From Candidatus Gastranaerophilales bacterium (GTDB taxonomy: Bacteria > Cyanobacteriota > Vampirovibrionia > Gastranaerophilales > Gastranaerophilaceae): a DNA stretch of 64,000 nucleotides. The position numbers and the translations under genes are program-made. The first letter of the stretch is position 1. The number at the start of each line of letters is the position of its first letter. Where the stretch lies: positions 186,001-250,000 of the forward strand of contig CALVFT010000001.1 in the NCBI GenBank assembly GCA_944326915.1, given 5' to 3'. Below are positions 40,636-48,447 of the stretch, piece after piece. The notes under the pieces are model-generated. The model saw only the letters and a program-made list of their open reading frames with translations, was not told the origin of the DNA and ran no database searches.

Positions 40636-40672
40636 AAAAAACAATGATACTGTCTAAATATCATTGTTTTTT
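40636..40672 (-). terminator. Strong terminator inside the fab cluster
   Basis: Perfect 14-bp stem AAAAAACAATGATA / TATCATTGTTTTTT with a 9-nt loop, 25 nt after the stop of the 75-aa gene. It ends the plsX-fabH unit. Confidence 0.9.
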
Positions 40673-40697
40673 ATTATATTCTATAATGTTATTTACA

Positions 40698-40925
40698 TTA
40701 TTTTTTTACATTTGCCTGTTTTTGAAAAACATCAGTTAACAAACCTATTTTTTCTTTACAGAATTCACAATCAACTTTCATAGTCGGGTTTACAGTTATC
40801 GTTTTTTTAGATTGAGCAACCATTCTAGATATTACTTCTTTATTACCAAAATCGATAACTTCAGAAAATCCTGTTAATCTATTTATATGGTTTTTAAAAC
40901 CTGTAACGGCATTAATTTTCGACAT
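40698..40925 (-). CDS. Small hypothetical protein in the fab cluster
   Basis: 75 aa, not recognised. It begins MSKINAVTGFKNHINRLTGF; a CEFCKEK pair of cysteines (CxxC, residues ~53-56) near the C-terminus could bind a metal or be redox active, though one pair alone is weak evidence. The ATG lies 1 nt after the fabH stop with GAGAGGG in the end of fabH, so it is cotranslated with fabH and is the last gene before a strong terminator. A gene here is not part of the usual fab operon. Confidence 0.6.
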   Translation of the reverse strand: MSKINAVTGFKNHINRLTGFSEVIDFGNKEVISRMVAQSKKTITVNPTMKVDCEFCKEKIGLLTDVFQKQANVKK

Positions 40926-40926
40926 T

Positions 40927-41937
40927 TTAACAAATTCCCTCTCTTAGTCTAACTATAGCACCGCCCCAAGTCATTCCGGCACCAAAACCACAAAGTACTG
41001 CTGTAGTACCAAGTTTTACATTACCTTTTTCAACACTTTCAGCCAAAGCTATTGGAATAGAAGCTGCTGATGTATTTCCATAGTACTTAATATTAGTAAC
41101 TACTTTGTCATCAGAATATCCTAATCTTTCTTGTACAGCTTGAATAATTCTGATATTTGCTTGGTGAGGAATTAAATAATCAATATCCTCAGCCTTTAAG
41201 CCTGCATTTGTAATTAAATTTTCAACATAATGAGGAAGAATTTTAGCAACAAATGTATATACCCCACGTCCATTCATTCTAATACCCTTTGGTTTTTCTT
41301 CATATTGTTCAACCAACGGACAGTTCTTTCCATCAAATGAAAGCTCAATCAAATTACCATAATTACCATCAGCTTTAATATCGATAGCGATAATATCATC
41401 AATACCATCTTCAGCTTGAGTTACAACCATTGCACCAGCACCGTCTCCAAAAAGAATAGATGTAGCTCTATCTTCCCAGTTAACCAAACGAGAATTGTTA
41501 TCTGTTGCAACAATCAATACATTTTTATACATTCCAGACGCAATGTATGCTTTTGCAATACTCATACCATAAATTAATCCTGAGCATGCAGCTGTTATAT
41601 CAAATGCAGGAATTTGAGCTTTTATACCCAATCTTTGATGAATGTGGCATGCTATCGCAGGATATAAATCAGGAGGTGCTGAAGAAGCAGCAATGATTAA
41701 ATCAATATCATCAGGACTCATTTTTGCCTTTTCCAAAGCTCTTTGAGCTGCTTCAAAACCTAAATCAATTGCATTTTGTTCACCAGAAACAACACGTCTT
41801 TCTTTTATACCAGTACGTGTATAAATCCACTCATCAGATGTTTCATACAACTGAGTTAGATCATCGTTAGTTATTACAGTTTCAGGTAAACTATATCCAA
41901 CACCGGCAATTCTTACCGGAATAACATTATTTGTCAT
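40927..41937 (-). CDS. fabH: 3-oxoacyl-[ACP] synthase III
   Basis: 336 aa from the ATG at 41937, with GAGGAATAAATTG before it; the frame to 41964 runs into plsX. It condenses acetyl-CoA with malonyl-ACP to start fatty acids. Catalytic C119 (DITAACSGL), His in IPHQANIRI (~residue 255) and Asn in YYGNTSAASI (~285). Follows plsX in the same unit, overlapping nothing (chosen start lies 5 nt beyond the plsX stop region). Confidence 0.96.
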   Translation of the reverse strand: MTNNVIPVRIAGVGYSLPETVITNDDLTQLYETSDEWIYTRTGIKERRVVSGEQNAIDLGFEAAQRALEKAKMSPDDIDLIIAASSAPPDLYPAIACHIHQRLGIKAQIPAFDITAACSGLIYGMSIAKAYIASGMYKNVLIVATDNNSRLVNWEDRATSILFGDGAGAMVVTQAEDGIDDIIAIDIKADGNYGNLIELSFDGKNCPLVEQYEEKPKGIRMNGRGVYTFVAKILPHYVENLITNAGLKAEDIDYLIPHQANIRIIQAVQERLGYSDDKVVTNIKYYGNTSAASIPIALAESVEKGNVKLGTTAVLCGFGAGMTWGGAIVRLREGIC

Positions 41938-41941
41938 CAAT

Positions 41942-43000
41942 TTATTCCTCATAAAACTTCGCAATTTTTTCGTTTACGCCTGATTCAACAGCGTCTTTTG
42001 CAACTCTTACGGCATTTTTAATAGCATATGCTTTACTTCTACCGTGAGAAATTACTGTGATACCTTTTACACCAAGCAACAAAGCACCACCAAATTCTTC
42101 ATAGTTAATTTTTGTATAAATTCTTTTCATGAACGGTTTAGCAAGAAGTCCAATAATCTTACCTGCCAAATCACTCTTGAATTCTTGTTTTAACATTCTA
42201 AATAACATAGAAGAAGTACCTTCAGTAACTTTAAGAGCAACGTTACCAACAAAGCCGTCACATACAACAACATCACAAACGCTCAAGAAAATTTCTTTTC
42301 CTTCTATGTTACCAACAAAGTTAATTTTTTCTTGGTGTTCTTCCAATAACTTGTATGTAGCTTGTGCTAACTCATTACCTTTACCAGCTTCTTCTCCGAT
42401 ATTTAAAACCCCAACACGAGGATGTTCTATACCCAAAACATTTTTAGAGAATGTAGAACCCATAATTGCAAATTGATACAACATTTCAGGAGTACAATTA
42501 CTATTTGCGCCACCGTCGATAACTACAATAGGTTTTTTAATTGTAGGCAATGTAACAGCAATCGCAGGTCTATCAATACCAGGAATTCTACCCAACCCGA
42601 ATAAACTTGATGCCATTGCAGCACCTGTAGAACCTGCTGCAACTACTGCATCAGAACTTCCTTTTGCTACTGCATCAACAGCTAAAACAATTGATGACTT
42701 TTTCTTTTTACGTATAGCTTGGCCAGGAGCTTCGCCCATCTCAATAATTTCATTAGCATGGGTAATTTTTATATCTAACTTAGATGTATCTATTTTAATT
42801 CGATACTGTTGTTTTCCACCTTTACCGCAGTCAGAATAAAAACCTTCTTGATTAATTCTATCAAGTTCTTGCTCAATTCTATCTTGTTTCCCAACCAACT
42901 CAATTGCTACGCCGTATTCTTGTGCTGCCCATACTGCACCTGCTACTATTTCGTGCGGAGCGTGGTCGCCACCCATTGCATCAATTGCTATTCTTGTCAT
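41942..43000 (-). CDS. plsX: Phosphate acyltransferase PlsX
   Basis: 352 aa. It makes acyl-phosphate from acyl-ACP, the donor for PlsY in phospholipid synthesis. Signature MGGDHAPHEIVAG at residues 9-21, GEAPGQAIRKKK in the middle and ISHGRSKAYAIKNA near the C-terminus. The insertion around residue 55 (SDCGKGGKQQYRIKIDT) is a little longer than in model enzymes. GAGAGGGAAAG precedes the ATG. TATAAT at 43020-43025 could give it its own promoter after the rpmF hairpin. Confidence 0.95.
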   Translation of the reverse strand: MTRIAIDAMGGDHAPHEIVAGAVWAAQEYGVAIELVGKQDRIEQELDRINQEGFYSDCGKGGKQQYRIKIDTSKLDIKITHANEIIEMGEAPGQAIRKKKKSSIVLAVDAVAKGSSDAVVAAGSTGAAMASSLFGLGRIPGIDRPAIAVTLPTIKKPIVVIDGGANSNCTPEMLYQFAIMGSTFSKNVLGIEHPRVGVLNIGEEAGKGNELAQATYKLLEEHQEKINFVGNIEGKEIFLSVCDVVVCDGFVGNVALKVTEGTSSMLFRMLKQEFKSDLAGKIIGLLAKPFMKRIYTKINYEEFGGALLLGVKGITVISHGRSKAYAIKNAVRVAKDAVESGVNEKIAKFYEE

Positions 43001-43036
43001 CTTTCCCTCTCAAAGTCTTATTATAAAAAAATCTGG

Positions 43037-43073
43037 TTTAAATCACCTCGACAATATGTCGAGATGATTTAAA
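43037..43073 (-). terminator. Hairpin/terminator between rpmF and plsX
   Basis: A 17-bp stem with one mismatch (TTTAAATCA..TCGACA) and a short loop, followed on the minus strand by CCAGATTTTTTT. It sits 11 nt after the rpmF stop and can act as a partial terminator in the cluster. Confidence 0.7.
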
Positions 43074-43083
43074 AAGATATTTG

Positions 43084-43398
43084 TTATTCTTCAGTTTTTT
43101 CTTCTGTTTCTTCAGCTTTAGCTTCTTCTACAACTTCAGCTTTTACTTCTTCAGCTGGAGCTTCTGCTTTCTTAGCTGATTTTTTTGCAGCTTTCTTTTC
43201 TTCTACTGCTGCTGTTTCTTGTCTGTCTTTTAAACTTACAGGTTGTCCTTTATAAGTTCCACATTCTGTACATACTGTGTGAGTTAGTACAGTTGCACCG
43301 CAATTAGGGCATTTTGTAGTTTCTGGTTTTGTTGCTTTCCAGTTACTTCTTCTGTGTCCCTGAGCGGAATGTCCTGTTCTTTTCTTTGGTACTGCCAT
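43084..43398 (-). CDS. rpmF: 50S ribosomal protein L32 with long acidic tail
   Basis: 104 aa; L32 is normally near 57-60 aa. Residues 1-57 are a normal zinc-binding L32: MAVPKKRTGHSAQGHRRSNW, CPNC and CTECG. The last ~45 residues are a Lys/Ala then Glu/Ala/Val-rich low-complexity tail (KKAAKKSAKKAEAPAEEVKA). The tail is in frame, ends in a normal stop and has similar base composition, so it is not a sequencing artefact in any obvious way. Gene order yceD-rpmF-plsX-fabH is the classical linkage of ribosome and lipid genes. Confidence 0.93.
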   Translation of the reverse strand: MAVPKKRTGHSAQGHRRSNWKATKPETTKCPNCGATVLTHTVCTECGTYKGQPVSLKDRQETAAVEEKKAAKKSAKKAEAPAEEVKAEVVEEAKAEETEEKTEE

Positions 43399-43438
43399 TT
43401 TCTCTTTTCCTTTATTTTTTTACTTAACTACTTATATT

Positions 43439-43930
43439 TCAATTTTTATCGTTTTCAATTTTGATATTTTTGAAAACTTCTAGCCGCGGATCAGATAAAT
43501 TTTCTTCTTTTAAAAATTTATCCCCATTACAATTTATACCACAAACTTTTTTATTTGGTATATTTAATATTACAGATTGATACAATAAGTCATAAATGTC
43601 AATTTCATCTGCACCGTCTAAGTCGGTTACAAACTGCCCGTCTTTAAGCTCTATTTCTTGTCCGTATTCTGACATTAGAGAGTGTTTTGCATATAATTCT
43701 TCGATGTCAAAATCAAGATTATAATTAAACTCTTTCAAGCACAAATCACATTCCAGTTTTACAACGCCTTTTACGTTACCTTTGACTTCTATAAATTCTC
43801 CAAGAGAAGTGATTGTCAAATCAGCTTTGATTGGGCCTATTGAATTAACCTCTTTTATTTCTTGCTCAAAATCGCAATAAAGCGTTTTTTCAGCGGAATT
43901 TTCAAGTTCATCTATACTTATTTTATACAT
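43439..43930 (-). CDS. yceD: DUF177 / YceD family protein
   Basis: 163 aa. The position directly before rpmF, the CDLCLKEF motif (~residues 80-87), the acidic middle (DIEELYAK) and the C-terminal CGINCNGD that may bind zinc are typical of YceD, a protein linked to 23S rRNA accumulation in plants and bacteria. Its start overlaps the stop of the preceding 82-aa gene by 8 nt, so translation is coupled. Confidence 0.88.
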   Translation of the reverse strand: MYKISIDELENSAEKTLYCDFEQEIKEVNSIGPIKADLTITSLGEFIEVKGNVKGVVKLECDLCLKEFNYNLDFDIEELYAKHSLMSEYGQEIELKDGQFVTDLDGADEIDIYDLLYQSVILNIPNKKVCGINCNGDKFLKEENLSDPRLEVFKNIKIENDKN

Positions 43931-44171
43931 ACTGTTCTTCTTGAATGGCTACTGCTGCTATTTGGTTTGAAACAAATGAAACTTTTTTCAACGGTCCTTG
44001 TGTTTCTTTTTCAAGAACTACTGCTGACGAACTTTTCATAGCTTGTTGAAGCTCTGCATATAATTCTTCAGGATTTTCAACATACATAACTAAAGGAGCA
44101 GTTGAACCCTTTAGAAATACAAGTACTGAATATCTTTTTTTTATGTTTTGAGCATTAAATTGTTGTGCCAT
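43923..44171 (-). CDS. Small hypothetical protein, first gene of the rpmF-fab cluster
   Basis: 82 aa. It begins MAQQFNAQNIKKRYSVLVFL and is a small alpha/beta protein (strands SVLVFLK, LVMYVEN; helix EELYAELQQAMKS). AAAGGAGTGCGAC precedes the ATG. No family recognised. Because it overlaps yceD by 8 nt it is part of the operon; a housekeeping role connected with translation is possible but not shown. Confidence 0.65.
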   Translation of the reverse strand: MAQQFNAQNIKKRYSVLVFLKGSTAPLVMYVENPEELYAELQQAMKSSSAVVLEKETQGPLKKVSFVSNQIAAVAIQEEQYV

Positions 44172-44242
44172 GTCGCACTCCTTTTTTCTAATAACATCAA
44201 GTATTAAGAATTATAAAATAAAAGCATATATATTGTCAATTT

Positions 44243-44263
44243 AATAACATAATATATGTTATT
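44243..44263. repeat. AATAACAT palindrome left of repeat copy 2
   Basis: AATAACAT and ATGTTATT with a 5-bp centre. The right-hand counterpart at 44533 has the same core. Confidence 0.6.
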
Positions 44264-44301
44264 TACTAAATAGAGCTTCATAAGATATAGAATTATAAAT
44301 T

Positions 44302-44463
44302 CCCACGATAGTGAAATGAGCAATAATTGTTGGCGAAACAAATTTCAAAGAGGCTTTTGTTTGAGCGATAGCGAGTTAAGCCGATTGATGTTGAGCCATT
44401 ACAAATTATTAGCGAATGCAACGTGTGGGTGGTTTTGCAGAAGTTTTTCCACAAAAAGTTCCA
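44302..44463 (+). repeat. Dispersed repeat unit, copy 2
   Basis: 162 bp collinear with 10998-11160 (same length), sharing CGATAG, AATAATT, GTTTGAG-GA---GAGTT, TGAG, ATTATTA, GAATG, CGTG, TGGTTTTG and a degenerate terminal hairpin AAGTTTTT / AAAAAGTT. Not coding. Confidence 0.75.
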
Positions 44464-44532
44464 TATTAAAAATATTGAATAAAATTTTCTAAATTTATGT
44501 ATTAATTTATTATTAATAGTATTTTATAAGCT

Positions 44533-44548
44533 TATAACATATGTTATA
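44533..44548. repeat. Perfect 16-bp palindrome right of repeat copy 2
   Basis: TATAACATATGTTATA is its own complement. With the similar palindrome at 44243 it brackets the repeat unit. Confidence 0.65.
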
Positions 44549-44552
44549 CAAA

Positions 44553-44584
44553 AACGGCAAGATTTCATATTAATCTTGCCGTTT
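44553..44584 (-). terminator. Terminator of tpiA
   Basis: AAACGGCAAGAT and ATCTTGCCGTTT form a 12-bp stem with an 8-nt loop, 26 nt after the tpiA stop on the minus strand. Confidence 0.75.
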
Positions 44585-44609
44585 AATTTTTTATTATTTC
44601 ATTTAAAAA

Positions 44610-45404
44610 CTATTTCATAAGTTTCATAGTTTTTTCAATAATTTCATTTAAGCTGTCAGCTTTCAATGAAGCACCACCGATTAAAGCACCGTCGATATCT
44701 GATTTAGACATTTGTTCTTCGATAGTTGAAGGTTTTACAGATCCACCGTAAAGAATTCTGATAGCATCAGCTGCTTGAGCTCCTGCAACTTCTTTAACAA
44801 CGTTTCTAATCATAGCGATAACTCTGTTTGCTTCATCAGCATCACAAGTTTTACCAGTTCCGATAGCCCAAATTGGTTCATAAGCAATAACTGATTTTGC
44901 AACATCTTCAGCAGAAATTCCTTCTAATGCAGCTTTGATTTGAGATGCGATATGAGCATCTGTAACGCCAGCTTCTCTTTGTTCTAGAGTTTCACCACAG
45001 CAGATGATAGGAATCAATCCACCAGCTAAAATAGCTTTTGCTTTTTTGTTAATCATTTCATCTGTTTCAGAGAAATATTGTCTTCTTTCAGAGTGACCGA
45101 TAATTACATAATCACAACCTGCATCTTTCAACATTTCAACAGAAATTTCACCAGTGAACGCACCTGATTTTTCCCAGTGGCAGTTTTGACCAGCAATAGA
45201 AATTTTGTTACCACCACAACCGCAATCACATCTTACAGATTCTACTGCTGCAATTGATGTAAATACAGGAGCGATTACTACTGTAGGTAATTCTTGAGCT
45301 GTATAATCTTTTACAAAATTTTTAATTCCTTCAAAAACTTCTTTAGCTTCTGAACGGCATAAATTCATTTTCCAGTTTCCTGCAATAATAGGTTTTCTTG
45401 TCAT
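44610..45404 (-). CDS. tpiA: Triosephosphate isomerase
   Basis: 264 aa, slightly longer than the usual 250. Substrate-binding GNWKMN at residues 9-14, electrophile His in IIGHSERRQ (~105), catalytic Glu in AYEPIWAIGTG (~175), and the phosphate loop GGSVKP (~223). A Cys-rich insertion DCGCGG at ~residue 60 explains the length. AAGGAGAGATATC precedes the ATG. It is a single gene, divergent from ribE. Confidence 0.96.
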   Translation of the reverse strand: MTRKPIIAGNWKMNLCRSEAKEVFEGIKNFVKDYTAQELPTVVIAPVFTSIAAVESVRCDCGCGGNKISIAGQNCHWEKSGAFTGEISVEMLKDAGCDYVIIGHSERRQYFSETDEMINKKAKAILAGGLIPIICCGETLEQREAGVTDAHIASQIKAALEGISAEDVAKSVIAYEPIWAIGTGKTCDADEANRVIAMIRNVVKEVAGAQAADAIRILYGGSVKPSTIEEQMSKSDIDGALIGGASLKADSLNEIIEKTMKLMK

Positions 45405-45532
45405 GATATCTCTCCTTTTTCTACCATTTTATAAATATTTGCAATTTTCTCTCTCTATACAGAGGCTTACACCTCATTTTATTAATTAGACATGTATATT
45501 ATATGAAGAAAATATTTTATTGCAATTTTTCA

Positions 45533-45541
45533 TGCTAAAAT
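45533..45541 (+). promoter_or_regulatory. Extended -10 (TGCTAAAAT) of ribE
   Basis: TG-C-TAAAAT, then 6 nt (AAATAT), then the ribE ATG. No ribosome binding site and no FMN riboswitch-like structure is seen in the 140 bp before the gene. Confidence 0.6.
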
Positions 45542-45547
45542 AAATAT

Positions 45548-46153
45548 ATGTTTACAGGGATTGTGGAAGAAATAGGATTTATAAAAAACTTTGATGGCAA
45601 ACGACTCGTAATTGAGTGCTCAAAAGTACTTGAAGGAACTCAATTAGGTGATAGCATTGCAATTGATGGTTGTTGTCAGACCGTTGTAGAGCTTGGGAAT
45701 AACTTCTTCAGTGCAGATGTAAGCAAAGAAACAGTTTCAATAACAACTTTTAAAAACTTCAAATCAGGTAAAAAAGTTAATCTTGAAAGGGCTCTAACTC
45801 CAACAAGCAGGATGGGAGGCCACATAGTTCAAGGACATGTTGACGGTATTGCAAAATACTTAGGAGATATGACTTTTGAAGTTCCTAAAGAACTTGATAA
45901 ATACATCGTATACAAAGGTTCTATTACCGTAAACGGGGTAAGTCTTACTGTTGCAAAAAATGAAAATCAAACTTTCAGTGTTGCAATAATCCCGCATACG
46001 CTTGAAAATACAAACCTTAAGAATTTAAATTTTGGAGATTTCGTGAACATCGAAACCGATATTTTAGGACGATATGTTGAAAAATTTTTATTAACACAAA
46101 ATAATGTAAGTAATATTAACGAAAACTTTTTGAAAGAGAATGGATTTATATAA
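45548..46153 (+). CDS. ribE: Riboflavin synthase, alpha chain
   Basis: 201 aa with two lumazine-binding domains: MFTGIVEEIGFI at the N-terminus and the second GGHIVQGHVDGIA block at ~residues 95-108 followed by SITVNGVSLTV. It dismutates two 6,7-dimethyl-8-ribityllumazines to riboflavin. It lies directly before ribBA, whose ATG is 1 nt after its stop, so the two form an operon. ribD and ribH are not in the window. Confidence 0.95.
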   Translation: MFTGIVEEIGFIKNFDGKRLVIECSKVLEGTQLGDSIAIDGCCQTVVELGNNFFSADVSKETVSITTFKNFKSGKKVNLERALTPTSRMGGHIVQGHVDGIAKYLGDMTFEVPKELDKYIVYKGSITVNGVSLTVAKNENQTFSVAIIPHTLENTNLKNLNFGDFVNIETDILGRYVEKFLLTQNNVSNINENFLKENGFI

Positions 46154-46154
46154 A

Positions 46155-47363
46155 ATGGAAAATTTTAAATTTGATAACATAGAAGAAGCAATAGAAGATT
46201 TTAAAAACGGAAAAATGATAATCGTTGCTGACGATGAAGACCGTGAAAATGAAGGAGATTTGATTTGTTCAGGTCAAATGGTTACTCCTGAAATTATTAA
46301 GTTTATGGCAGAAAATGCTAAAGGCCTTATATGCTTGGCAATTTCTGAAGAAATAGCTGAAAAAATGGAATTACCTCAAATGGTAGAACAAAATTCTGAA
46401 AGCATGAAAACTGCATTTACCATTAGTATTGATGCAGCAGAAAAATATGGTGTAACAACAGGGATTTCTGCATATGATCGTGCAAAAACTATTGAAGTTT
46501 GTATTGCACCTGATGCAAAACCATCTGATTTACGCAGACCAGGGCATTTATTCCCTTGCGTCGCTAGAAAAGGTGGAGTACTTACACGCACAGGACATAC
46601 TGAAGCTGTAGTTGATTTGGCAAGATTATGCGGACATATACCTGCCGGTCCTATGTGCGAAATTATGGCAGAAGACGGGCATATGGCTAAGCGTGACCAA
46701 CTTTATAAATTTGCTCAAAAACATGGGATAAAATTCATCTCTGTAGCCGATTTGATCGCATACAGATTAAAATCAGAAAAAATTGTTACTCGCGAAGCTG
46801 AAGCAAACTTACCGACTCAATTTGGCGAGTTTAAAATTTACGGGTATGTAAATAAAATAACAGGTCAAGAATCTGTAGCTCTTGTTAAAGATGACGGTTC
46901 TGATAAAATTCCACTGGTAAGAGTACACAGTGAATGCCTGACAGGAGATATTTTCCATAGTCTTAAATGTGACTGCAACTATCAATTGCATAGCGCTTTA
47001 GAAATGATTAACGAATATGGTAAAGGCGCACTTGTTTATATGAAAGGTCATGAGGGCAGAGGCATTGGTATAATAAACAAAATAAAAGCATATCACCTTC
47101 AAGAATGTGGACAAGATACAGTAGAAGCTAATTTATCACTAGGTTTTAAAGAAGATCTAAGAGATTACGGCATGGGTGCACAAATCATTAGGGATTTAGG
47201 ATTTAATAACTTTAACTTGATTACTAATAACCCGAAAAAAATCATCGGTTTGAACGGTTACGGACTAACTGTTCATGATATCGTTAAAATAGAGCCGGAA
47301 ATTAATAAGTACAATAAACGATATATGGATACCAAAAGAGAAAAAATGCACCATATGATATAA
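46155..47363 (+). CDS. ribBA: Bifunctional DHBP synthase / GTP cyclohydrolase II
   Basis: 402 aa. RibB domain residues ~1-200: DDEDRENEGDL (27-37) and RPGHLFPC, GHTEAVVDL; it makes 3,4-dihydroxy-2-butanone 4-phosphate. RibA domain ~205-402: RVHSECLTGD, CDCNYQL with zinc cysteines and GHEGRGIGI; it opens GTP. Both domains keep their active-site residues, so both activities are expected. The start at 46155 follows the ribE TAA by 1 nt; the longer frame from 46140 overlaps ribE. Together with ribE it covers three of the steps to riboflavin. Confidence 0.96.
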   Translation: MENFKFDNIEEAIEDFKNGKMIIVADDEDRENEGDLICSGQMVTPEIIKFMAENAKGLICLAISEEIAEKMELPQMVEQNSESMKTAFTISIDAAEKYGVTTGISAYDRAKTIEVCIAPDAKPSDLRRPGHLFPCVARKGGVLTRTGHTEAVVDLARLCGHIPAGPMCEIMAEDGHMAKRDQLYKFAQKHGIKFISVADLIAYRLKSEKIVTREAEANLPTQFGEFKIYGYVNKITGQESVALVKDDGSDKIPLVRVHSECLTGDIFHSLKCDCNYQLHSALEMINEYGKGALVYMKGHEGRGIGIINKIKAYHLQECGQDTVEANLSLGFKEDLRDYGMGAQIIRDLGFNNFNLITNNPKKIIGLNGYGLTVHDIVKIEPEINKYNKRYMDTKREKMHHMI

Positions 47364-47400
47364 TTTGTCAGCTCGTGCAAAAACAATAGGAATTAAGATT

Positions 47401-48390
47401 ATGACAGAAAACAATTTTGAAGCTAGATTACTTACCTCAGATGATTACAAAGGATTTGCATCTGTATATGAAGACTTTCGTTCAAGAGCAGTATCTGAGT
47501 ACAAGTTTGAACTTGATCCTCTTAGTTATGAAGACTTTGTAGAGTCTGTAGAAAAAAAGCTTATTGAATGTCTTGTCTTGTATGAAGACTCAATTCCTTC
47601 TGCTTTTTTGGTATATACAACAGCAATTTCTGAAGCAATAGAACTAAATATCATCCACTGCTTTGATATGGAAAATATTGTAGAAAGAAGTAGTTATTTA
47701 ATAAAAAAATTTCTTGAACTTACAAAAACAGAACGAACTGAAAAAATAGTTTGCTATCCTATGTTAGGTTCTCAAAAATCCTTGATAGGTGAAATTGCAC
47801 GATATGGTTTTAAATTTGTGGGCATAGCAGTTCTACGTTTTATGATGGAAGGAACTAATTCAAGAGAAATTCTTAACCTTACACATCTTGAGCCTCTTGA
47901 ATCATGCTATACAATAGATTCTTGGTCAGAAAAATATTTTGACAGCGCGGTAGAAATAGTTCAAGAATCTTTTGACACAAGTGCAGATGCTTTATTTGAC
48001 CCAAGATTTAAGTCACTAGAAGGGACAAATGATATAATTACAAAAATTGTAAAAGATATCTATGCAGAATTTTTACCGGAAGCTACATCAGTACTTCTTT
48101 GTAATAATATTCCTGTCGGCTTTTGTTTCATGAATTTAACAGGTGGTACAATTGCAAATATCCCAATTGTTGCAATAAAAAAAGAACACCAAGGCAAAGG
48201 CTTATCAAAACATATGTTGAAAAATTCCGTAGAAAAATTAATATCATATGTAGACAACGGAGAAAAACATATTACAGAAGTTAATACGACTACTGAAACA
48301 AATAATTTCCAAGCTTTGAAAATGTATCGCCATCTTGGATTTAAGGAAGATTACAATTATCCTCAATCATATCTTCCTATAAAAAAATAA
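47401..48390 (+). CDS. GNAT-family acetyltransferase
   Basis: 329 aa from the ATG at 47401 (AGGAATTAAGATT before it). The C-terminal ~150 residues are a GNAT domain: motif A in IVAIKKEHQGKGLSKHML (~residues 255-272) with the Q-x-x-G-x-G acetyl-CoA loop, then the NNFQALKMYRHLGFK signature (~297-311). The N-terminal ~170 residues are probably a second, degenerate GNAT-like half (IECLVLYEDSIPSAFLVY). The substrate is unknown. It follows ribBA by 37 nt and may be cotranscribed, with no evident functional tie. Confidence 0.85.
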   Translation: MTENNFEARLLTSDDYKGFASVYEDFRSRAVSEYKFELDPLSYEDFVESVEKKLIECLVLYEDSIPSAFLVYTTAISEAIELNIIHCFDMENIVERSSYLIKKFLELTKTERTEKIVCYPMLGSQKSLIGEIARYGFKFVGIAVLRFMMEGTNSREILNLTHLEPLESCYTIDSWSEKYFDSAVEIVQESFDTSADALFDPRFKSLEGTNDIITKIVKDIYAEFLPEATSVLLCNNIPVGFCFMNLTGGTIANIPIVAIKKEHQGKGLSKHMLKNSVEKLISYVDNGEKHITEVNTTTETNNFQALKMYRHLGFKEDYNYPQSYLPIKK

Positions 48391-48433
48391 CGAAACTTTA
48401 TGGATTTGGTATAGACTTATTTAGAAAAATCAG

Positions 48434-48439
48434 TATAAT
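48434..48439 (+). promoter_or_regulatory. -10 TATAAT before the Pro/Gln-rich gene
   Basis: TATAAT with 8 nt (TACATGAC) before the ATG at 48448; no ribosome binding site. Slightly longer gap than the other leaderless candidates. Confidence 0.45.
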
Positions 48440-48447
48440 TACATGAC

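Larger units (their letters stand above)
44172..44609. other. Non-coding block with a repeat unit and two palindromes
   Basis: 438 bp without a credible gene. It contains the promoter region of the rpmF-fab cluster (left), repeat copy 2 (44302-44463), the two ATAACAT palindromes that flank it, and on the right an inverted AACGGCAAGAT / ATCTTGCCGTT that can act as terminator of tpiA. Confidence 0.7.

Noticed and set aside
45420-45547. FMN riboswitch before ribE
   Set aside because: The 128 bp have none of the conserved RFN-element blocks and the -10 box abuts the start codon, leaving no leader RNA.
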